54,141 nt of DNA. It comes from Gammaproteobacteria bacterium. Its GTDB lineage: Bacteria; Pseudomonadota; Gammaproteobacteria; SZUA-229. Under the pieces are notes generated by a model. That model saw only the letters and a list, made by a program, of their open reading frames with translations, made no database searches and was not told where the DNA came from. The stretch lies in the NCBI GenBank assembly GCA_024277705.1, contig JAJRUQ010000168.1, positions 1 to 54,141 on the forward strand. Direction: 5' to 3'. A program made the position numbers and the translations under genes. Positions 48,307 through 54,141 of this stretch are shown here, piece after piece; the first letter of the stretch is position 1, and the number at the start of each line of letters is the position of its first letter.

Positions 48307-49395
48307 CTACCAGCACTGCATGACATCATCCAGTGAAAACTCCATGCCGACAGCCTTCCAGGTATCATGCACACGCTTCACTACCGGTTCGGCTTTTTCT
48401 ATCCACTCAGGATGACGCTCACGTTTATCGAACACCTTAAACTCTTCCGGATGCGGATCACGGTCACCGAAGCGATAATAATAATCACGCGCGGTTTCCA
48501 TCAGGGTTTCTTTTACATAAGGCACAATTCGAATATGACGGTTTGCACTTAAGCCGGTACTGGCGATATAGTTATGATATTGCTCCCAGTAACGCAGGTA
48601 GGCATCAAAATAATCCATCTGCATCACCTCTTCTTCTTTTAAACCGGTATAAACCAGATCACGCACCACCCACTGTTCGATATTACCGCGAACCATGTGT
48701 TTACCACTTTCAGGAAAACCACCGGATTTTTCATAAGTTGAAATACAGGCCGCTACCGGATGGCGGATGGTAACAATATGTTCCACCGACTCACCCAGTA
48801 TCTGATGAAAAAATCCGCCGGCATAAGAACCCTTGGTTAATTTTTTGGGGACAATAATTTTCCCGGTATGCGGGGTACGATCACCAAAATAGATTTCCAC
48901 CATGCTTAAGAATTCCGCCATGGTTTGCAGGCTGCTGATCCAGCTGTTAACACCCTGCTCGAATCTGAATGGCCCGGCTTCAGGAAAACCGTCATGCGCA
49001 ATCACATTAGGTACTTTCTCCGGATCGAAACCCAGTGAACGGTAAACTTCCTTGGTTAAATATGAACCGCCATTACGTGGTGCACCGATAATATTAATAA
49101 AATGAAACTTGAGCTGAATATCCTTTATTTTGTTTTTATCACCGGTTAATAAAGCAACAAACAGTTCATAAGAACGGGCAACATATTTCTGCCCCATCGG
49201 ATCAGTAATGATCTTTTGTGCATTGGCTTCCGCCTGCTCAATAATTTTCTTCTGGTCACTGCTCAGCTCTTAACTCAGCTGATCGCCCCACTGGGTTTTC
49301 TCAAAATCGCGCTTCTCAATAATATGCACAAGAAAGTCGACAAAGACCGGTGACACCGGAAATTCATTATCACTTAGTTTTATTTCTACACCCAT
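48307..49395 (-). pseudogene. Sulfotransferase-family protein, interrupted by an in-frame TAA
   Basis: Sulfotransferases move sulfate from PAPS to a hydroxyl or amine. The frame from ATG at 49395 encodes MGVEIKLSDNEFPVSPVFVD... to Ser41, then TAA at 49270-49272, then ELSSDQKKIIEQAEANAQKI and on without a break to 48307. A shorter protein could start at ATG 49197 (296 residues). The 5'-phosphosulfate loop is in IIGAPRNGGSYLTKEVY (about residue 98 of the full frame) and the 3'-phosphate motif in VTIRHPVAACISTYEKSGG (about 207). A single base change (for example CAA, AAA or GAA to TAA) explains the stop. The substrate is unknown; neighbours are sapC-like and FecR-domain genes. Confidence 0.75.
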
Positions 49396-49433
49396 GATTT
49401 AGTACTCAGTTTTTTAGTTATTGTTTATTATAT

Positions 49434-49503
49434 GAGGTCGGAGTCAATTTATAAGCCGCCGCCTTTTCCCGGAAACCGGCTTTTTAAAATTGACTACGAC
49501 CCC
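49434..49503. repeat. 70-bp REPIN-like inverted repeat, family A copy 3
   Basis: GAGGTCGGAGTCAATTT and AAATTGACTACGACCCC form imperfect ends (two mispairs) of an element with exactly the same 70-bp length as the other two copies, but with a different core (GCCGCCGCC, CCCGGAAACCGG). It lies in the spacer between the sapC-like and sulfotransferase genes. Confidence 0.72.
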
Positions 49504-49523
49504 GCTCTGCAACCCTGTTCAAG

Positions 49524-50282
49524 TTAAGCTGCAGCTCGGTCAAGCAATTTTGCAAAATTTTCCAGTGATATCAGATGTGCATAAATACGTGACATTTCAC
49601 CGGACATCATTAAATCTTTTACCACCTTTGCCGGCAGTTTGTTCAGCAGGTTTTCATTGATACGATACAAACCTTTTAAGCGCACCATATCACCTTTATC
49701 AGGATGAACCTGCGCATCAAACGGCTGCAGTAATTTTAAATCATCCAGTTTTTGTGTAAACAACAGAGTCTGTTTTTCTGCAGAAATATAATCTGATACA
49801 AAAGATTCTGCCGCTTCCCATTCAGGCGTGGCTTTGGCATTTGCCACAAACAGTGCCGGCGAGTCTTCATCAAGTGCGGCTTTATCAACAAACACCGGTT
49901 TTCGTAAATCCTCATCATTCAGCCCAAGCTCGGCAACGGTAACGCTTTGCGTAACAAACGGATAACGCCGGATATAAGCCGGACAATAAGTATCTTTAAG
50001 CCAGTTACCCTGCTCATCGGTAAATAAATTTTCAGCGATTTTTAAACCAAGAACGGCACAGGAGGTATAGCTATTATCCTGCTGTTTGACAAAAGCAATG
50101 GGGAAATACGGTAGCGCATGAAAAAACTCGACAAGGTTCAGATTAACCGTATTTTGTGATAATGCAAATTGCTTACAGACCTGCGGGTTAACGCCAAGGT
50201 TAGCCAGTTTATCTCTATCGACCGGAACAACATTCGTATAACCACCAGCGAGTGATGTTTCTGTCTTACCTTCATCCTGCAT
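49524..50282 (-). CDS. SapC family protein
   Basis: The 252-residue protein matches the SapC family (PF07277): NVVPVDRDKLANLGVNP, VNLNLVEFFHALPYFPIAFVKQQDN (about 48-72), LGLKIAENLFTDEQGNWLKDTYCPAYIRRYPF (about 78-110) and a C-terminal LKGLYRINENLLNKLPA. The name comes from Campylobacter S-layer loci, but the function is not established. There is no signal peptide. It starts 12 bp after the FecR-domain gene and probably belongs to one operon with it. Confidence 0.85.
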   Translation of the reverse strand: MQDEGKTETSLAGGYTNVVPVDRDKLANLGVNPQVCKQFALSQNTVNLNLVEFFHALPYFPIAFVKQQDNSYTSCAVLGLKIAENLFTDEQGNWLKDTYCPAYIRRYPFVTQSVTVAELGLNDEDLRKPVFVDKAALDEDSPALFVANAKATPEWEAAESFVSDYISAEKQTLLFTQKLDDLKLLQPFDAQVHPDKGDMVRLKGLYRINENLLNKLPAKVVKDLMMSGEMSRIYAHLISLENFAKLLDRAAA

Positions 50283-50294
50283 AGATAACGTCCG

Positions 50295-50969
50295 CTATTC
50301 CCCACACCCTGTCGGATCGGCTATCGGAATTGGACTCTGATCGAAAATATCGGGGACATTATCCAGTAAAACAGCCGGTGAATCCTGGCCTGCCACATAA
50401 GCAAACTGTCCTTTGGTAAAGACAAACTCACCAGCATGGGTAGTAACAACAACGTCATGATCGATCACTTCCAGAAACAAACCATTTGCCGGAACCGGAT
50501 CAATATCATAACAGTCAAACGCACACACCCGAACACTGAATTCAGTACCACGTATACCAATAGTGGCGACTGAGGTGTTGTAACGATATCGCTTTTTATT
50601 TTTGATCAGTCCGGTTACTGCTCGAAAACCGCCTTTCAATAATGAAAAGAAACCACGGTTTTCTTTGGGTTTCTTTTTATTATATTTAAAATCATCAATC
50701 ACCATACGAGAATCAGGACGAACCATAATAAACGTATCATCCTTCATTTTCATTCTTACATAACTGCGTGCGCTGGTAGAAACAATATCTGTTGATTTTA
50801 TTTCGCTGCCTTTTTTCACACTGCGAATCTGACCGTCAGACGATGTCAGCGTTGCTCTGCCGGTCACTCGTAGTACGTCACCGGCTGCATTTTTAGCCTG
50901 CACCAGACCGGAAGTAAACAGGCCGACAGCAACTACAAAAAACAAACTGATTAATTTTAAATCCATCAT
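50295..50969 (-). CDS. FecR-domain exported protein
   Basis: From the ATG at 50969 a signal peptide (about 1-24, cleavage near VQAKN) is followed by a FecR-type beta domain: VLRVTGRATLTSSDG, GSEIKSTDIVSTSARSYVRM (about 52-71), DDTFIMVRPDSRMVID and the hallmark NTSVATIGIRGTEFSVRV (about 130-147). A GTG at 51011 would add 14 residues. Such stand-alone periplasmic FecR proteins often accompany large secreted repeat proteins, as here: the repeat protein gene ends 2 bp before that GTG. Two cysteines (CAFDC) may form a disulfide. Confidence 0.83.
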   Translation of the reverse strand: MMDLKLISLFFVVAVGLFTSGLVQAKNAAGDVLRVTGRATLTSSDGQIRSVKKGSEIKSTDIVSTSARSYVRMKMKDDTFIMVRPDSRMVIDDFKYNKKKPKENRGFFSLLKGGFRAVTGLIKNKKRYRYNTSVATIGIRGTEFSVRVCAFDCYDIDPVPANGLFLEVIDHDVVVTTHAGEFVFTKGQFAYVAGQDSPAVLLDNVPDIFDQSPIPIADPTGCGE

Positions 50970-51013
50970 TTTTTTATTATTGAACGTCTTACTGTTAAAA
51001 ACATCCGGCACGA

Positions 51014-54000
51014 TTAAAGTGCCTCACACATATTAATCGTTTTATCTTCTTCATCTTTTACCAGTTTCCTGCGTTTTTCTTTTTCTTCTTCAGGACTCTT
51101 TTCCGGTGGCTCAATTGGCACTTCAACTTCTGTTAATACCGGAGTAACAAATTCTTCATCGACTTCAAGAACGGCACCGACGATCAACTCGGCAACAATA
51201 CCGGTTGTTATCACATTGTCGATACTGGTTACCTGGGCAGCAGTAACCACCACCATATTCCGGTCGACAATATCTACATCTCCCAGGTCACCGATACGAA
51301 CATCACCTTCCTGCAATGAGCTGCCAATAATAATAGAGGCTGACGGTAAAATAGAAAAATGCTGTAAATTATTATAATTGACCAGTTGACTGGCATCCGG
51401 CTGCTGCTCAACGCCTATGGAGCTGGTCAGTGTGACAGGTGAATACTGCACAATAACATCGTTAGCCACCGGCAAAGTCAAGGCACTAAAGTTTGTGCTG
51501 TCAGCTTCCAGCCACAGATAAGGCACATTACCGCTCATGCTAACCTCACCCAGACTCAAGGTACCGCCTGAACTGAATTTTGCATTTGGATCAGCCGTAT
51601 CGGGCAGTGGCACACCGTTCAGGGCCAGGAATTCGAGGGTTACAGCATCACCGGTTATACCGCTAACCGTTCCTGTACCCACTGTAACCGTACTGGCGGC
51701 CAAATCAATATCGCCGGCGGCAGACATATAGAGTGCATCAGCAGTAAAGCTGGCATTGCTGGCAGTGACCGCACCCGATAGTACCGCCTTGAAGGTACCG
51801 GCAGTAACATTGGCATTGCTGGCACTAAAATCATTGCCGCTGATATCGATAACTCCCTGTGTACTGATAACACTGGCAATTGTACTACCGCTATCACTAC
51901 CACTGCCACCGTCAAGCAGTAACAGACCGCCGGCAGACAGAACCAGATTACCACCAACGGTCAGACTGCCACCGGTTTGTGTGATATCGCCACCCGCCGT
52001 ATAGCTCGCATCATTACTGACATTCACCGTGGTATTAATAATGGCAATATTACCGCTGGCATTAGCGGTTAATGTAGCGGCTGAAATATCAGCACTCGGA
52101 TCATTGATATTAGCCCCTGATATGTTCAATGCACCAGTGGTGTTAATAGTCACTGCCGCGATATTAACATCACCCACGCCACTGGCATCACTGTCGGCCG
52201 CTACGGTAAGCGTATTATTGCCCAGATAAATATCAGCATTAAGATTGACGTTGTCATTCGCTGTCAGGCTGGTATTCGCATTAACCACTGAAACACTGTT
52301 ACCGAGTGCCGAATTCATGGTAAGGCTGGCGCCGGCAGTCAGGCTGATATCAGTACCAGCGGCAGCCAGTGCACTGTTAACAATAAGCGAACCGCCGGCA
52401 TTCATCAGCAGATTGTTTCCGGCATTCAAACTGCCGCCACTGCTTACAATATTGCCGCCGGCATTAATATCAGCGTCACCGGCAAAAGCCAGCACCGTGT
52501 TATTGGCAGTAAAATGCCTGACGCCGGTAAAAGTAAAATTATTGGCATTGATCGCATTACTGTTAACCGCATTAAAATCATAGGCGGAAACCAGCAGGTT
52601 ACCCAGTGTTGTTATGTTTACACCGGCAGCCAGATTAACGTTACCACTGTTGTTGGCATCACTGTCAGCATTAATGCTCAGGTTTTGATTCGCCAGTACA
52701 ATAGCCTGATTAAGATCGATATTATTACCTGCCGTTAATGTTGTTGTTGCATTCACCGCGGCACTGTTGCTGCCCAGCGCTGCATTCATCAGCAGGTCAC
52801 TGCCGGCTGTCAGTGTGACATTACTGCCAGCAACGGTAACATTGGCAGCATTCAGTGTTAATGCAGTGCCGGCTGTCAGATTCAGGTCAGCGGCGGCATT
52901 AATGTTAACGCCATACAGAGTAGTGTTATTTTGTGAATTAATACTGACTGCGCTGGCAATATTAATATCACCACTAGCGCTGATATTATTATCAGCTGTC
53001 AGGCTTAAACTGTTTGCCCCGATAAAGATTTCATTATTCAGATTCAGGTTATTACCGGCTTGCAGACTGATGTTGGCATTCAGTGCTGAACCGGCGCTGC
53101 CCAGTGCGGCATTCATTGTCAGCTCAGTACCGGCAAGCAGTGTGGCATTACTACCGGCAACAGTGACATTGGCAGCATTCAGCGTTAACAGCGTGCCTGC
53201 ATTTACATTCAGATCAGCGGCTGCATTAATATTAACCGCATTAAAGATAATGTCTGCCAGTGAGTTAATGCTGACCGTACTGGCAATATTGATATCACCG
53301 CTGCCACTGGCATCATCATCCGCGCTCAGTACAAGTGCATTATTCGCAAGGTAGATATCCTGATTCAGGTTAAGATTATTGCCGGCGCTTAATGTGACAT
53401 CAACATTCACCGGGGACAGACTGCTGCCGATGGCAGTATTGATAGTCAGATCATTGCCAGCAGCCAGGCTGGCATTACTACCACCGACTGAAACAGCACC
53501 GCTCAATGCCAGCGAACCACCTGCGTTCATGTTCAGCTTGCCGCCAATATTCAGGCCACCACCTGTTTGATTTATATTGCCACCGGCAATATAGCTTGCG
53601 TTATTGCTGACAGTTACCTGGCTATTGATAATAGAAATATCAGTGCTAGCATTCACCACCAGAGTTGAAGCGGAAATACTGGCACTCGGATCACTGATAT
53701 TAGCGCCCGAAATAGCCAGACCACCAAAAGTTTTGATGGTTACCGCAGAAATATTGACATCACCGGTGCCGCTGGCATCACTGTCAGCGGTCAATGTCAG
53801 ACTGTTGGTAGCAAGATAAATATCACTGCCAAGATTAATATTATTGCCTGCATTCAACGCCGTATTGGCGATTAGCGGAGCCAGGCTGCTGCCCAGGGCT
53901 GCATTTATGTTCAGTTCTGTGCCGGCTTTCAGCGCGACATTACTGCCGGCAACGGTAATCGTTGCAGCGTTAATAACTAATGATGCACCGGCGCTAACAT

Positions 54001-54141
54001 TCAAATCGGTCAATGCATTGATATTAACCCCGGAAAGCGTCACATTACCCTGCGCGTTCAGCAGTACACCACCGGCGATAAACACATCACCCGCATTATC
54101 GGCATTACTGTCAGCGTTGATATCCAGATTGTTAACACCAA
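51014..54141 (-). CDS. Large repetitive filamentous-haemagglutinin-like surface protein, 3' part
   Basis: The frame is open to the window edge, so the gene starts outside; the C-terminal 1042 codons are seen. Five copies of a core of about 70 residues (pattern AGSNxxLxAGxxLxxNxALGS, LxAGNNxNLxxDIYL, LTADSDAxGxGDVNI) are spread over about 700 residues with a period near 109, alternating with a second module (ISGANIxDPSAxISAxTL, NVSNDASYxAGGxIxQTGG). The Asn/Ala/Gly/Ser-rich, cysteine-poor beta-helix style is that of two-partner-secreted or autotransported adhesins. The end is different: a beta-rich part, a Pro/Glu/Lys-rich charged segment (VEVPIEPPEKSPEEEKEKRR) and a final CEAL. It leads the FecR and sapC-like genes. 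No autotransporter barrel is present at the C-terminus. Confidence 0.8.
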   Translation of the reverse strand, partial: GVNNLDINADSNADNAGDVFIAGGVLLNAQGNVTLSGVNINALTDLNVSAGASLVINAATITVAGSNVALKAGTELNINAALGSSLAPLIANTALNAGNNINLGSDIYLATNSLTLTADSDASGTGDVNISAVTIKTFGGLAISGANISDPSASISASTLVVNASTDISIINSQVTVSNNASYIAGGNINQTGGGLNIGGKLNMNAGGSLALSGAVSVGGSNASLAAGNDLTINTAIGSSLSPVNVDVTLSAGNNLNLNQDIYLANNALVLSADDDASGSGDINIASTVSINSLADIIFNAVNINAAADLNVNAGTLLTLNAANVTVAGSNATLLAGTELTMNAALGSAGSALNANISLQAGNNLNLNNEIFIGANSLSLTADNNISASGDINIASAVSINSQNNTTLYGVNINAAADLNLTAGTALTLNAANVTVAGSNVTLTAGSDLLMNAALGSNSAAVNATTTLTAGNNIDLNQAIVLANQNLSINADSDANNSGNVNLAAGVNITTLGNLLVSAYDFNAVNSNAINANNFTFTGVRHFTANNTVLAFAGDADINAGGNIVSSGGSLNAGNNLLMNAGGSLIVNSALAAAGTDISLTAGASLTMNSALGNSVSVVNANTSLTANDNVNLNADIYLGNNTLTVAADSDASGVGDVNIAAVTINTTGALNISGANINDPSADISAATLTANASGNIAIINTTVNVSNDASYTAGGDITQTGGSLTVGGNLVLSAGGLLLLDGGSGSDSGSTIASVISTQGVIDISGNDFSASNANVTAGTFKAVLSGAVTASNASFTADALYMSAAGDIDLAASTVTVGTGTVSGITGDAVTLEFLALNGVPLPDTADPNAKFSSGGTLSLGEVSMSGNVPYLWLEADSTNFSALTLPVANDVIVQYSPVTLTSSIGVEQQPDASQLVNYNNLQHFSILPSASIIIGSSLQEGDVRIGDLGDVDIVDRNMVVVTAAQVTSIDNVITTGIVAELIVGAVLEVDEEFVTPVLTEVEVPIEPPEKSPEEEKEKRRKLVKDEEDKTINMCEAL

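Noticed and set aside
53379-53819. Plus-strand reading frames opposite the repeat protein gene
   Set aside because: They mirror the repeat units and have biased hydrophobic composition; they are shadows of the minus-strand gene.

Overview
The window is chromosomal DNA from a gammaproteobacterium of moderate GC content. The evidence is the block iscR-iscS-iscU-iscA-hscB-hscA-fdx-iscX-rlmN-pilW-rodZ-hisS-yfgM-bamB-der, which is the order seen in Pseudomonas-like Gammaproteobacteria, together with lolA, LpoB-type and BamB-type outer-membrane lipoproteins and ClpS/ClpA/InfA/Aat. A DsrS-like gene and the general gene style hint at the Chromatiales/Thiotrichales side (sulfur oxidisers), but this is only an inference. 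No tRNA, rRNA, CRISPR array, prophage or full insertion sequence was seen.

Layout. 1-269: repeat-filled intergenic DNA. 270-16036 (all minus): cysE, iscR, a second cysteine desulfurase, iscS, iscU, iscA, hscB, hscA, fdx, iscX, rlmN, pilW, rodZ, hisS, yfgM, bamB, der. This is Fe-S cluster assembly followed by envelope and translation housekeeping; ndk and ispG, usually inside this block, are absent. iscR is preceded by two perfect-looking type 1 IscR boxes. 16210-19657: a DUF2797 protein, an aminotransferase, an M23 peptidase and infA. 19658-20116: a nested pile of short palindromic repeats. 20117-24231 (minus): a four-gene operon of MoxR ATPase, metallopeptidase/VWA protein, DsrS-like protein and an unknown protein. 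24509-27838: a truncated lipoprotein facing clpA, then clpS. 28167-29828: a GGDEF diguanylate cyclase. 30046-33139: three envelope proteins (LpoB-like, COG3014, LPP20-like). 33442-37103: an SGNH protein, a carbamoyltransferase fused to an SxtJ-like membrane domain, and a 50-residue DUF5989 protein too short for ordinary ORF calling. 37144-41962: PilZ, rarA, lolA, ftsK. 42116-47972: ald, trxB, a COG3146 gene broken by a stop, aat, thrC. 47973-54141: repeats, a sulfotransferase gene broken by a stop, sapC-like, FecR-domain protein and the C-terminal part of a very repetitive surface/secreted protein that runs off the window.

How it works together. The isc block builds Fe-S clusters (RlmN and IscR are themselves Fe-S proteins) with cysE upstream supplying cysteine. 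RodZ, LpoB-like, FtsK, M23 peptidase, BamB and LolA all serve the cell wall and outer membrane. ClpS/ClpA and Aat belong to the N-end rule pathway.

The most unusual points are the carbamoyltransferase-SxtJ fusion cassette, the MoxR/VWA/DsrS-like operon, two tandem cysteine desulfurases, three conserved genes each with one apparent lesion (frameshift in cysE, TGA in COG3146, TAA in the sulfotransferase), a non-canonical ATT start for cysE, and at least four families of short palindromic repeats, one of which offers a filled/empty insertion site pair.
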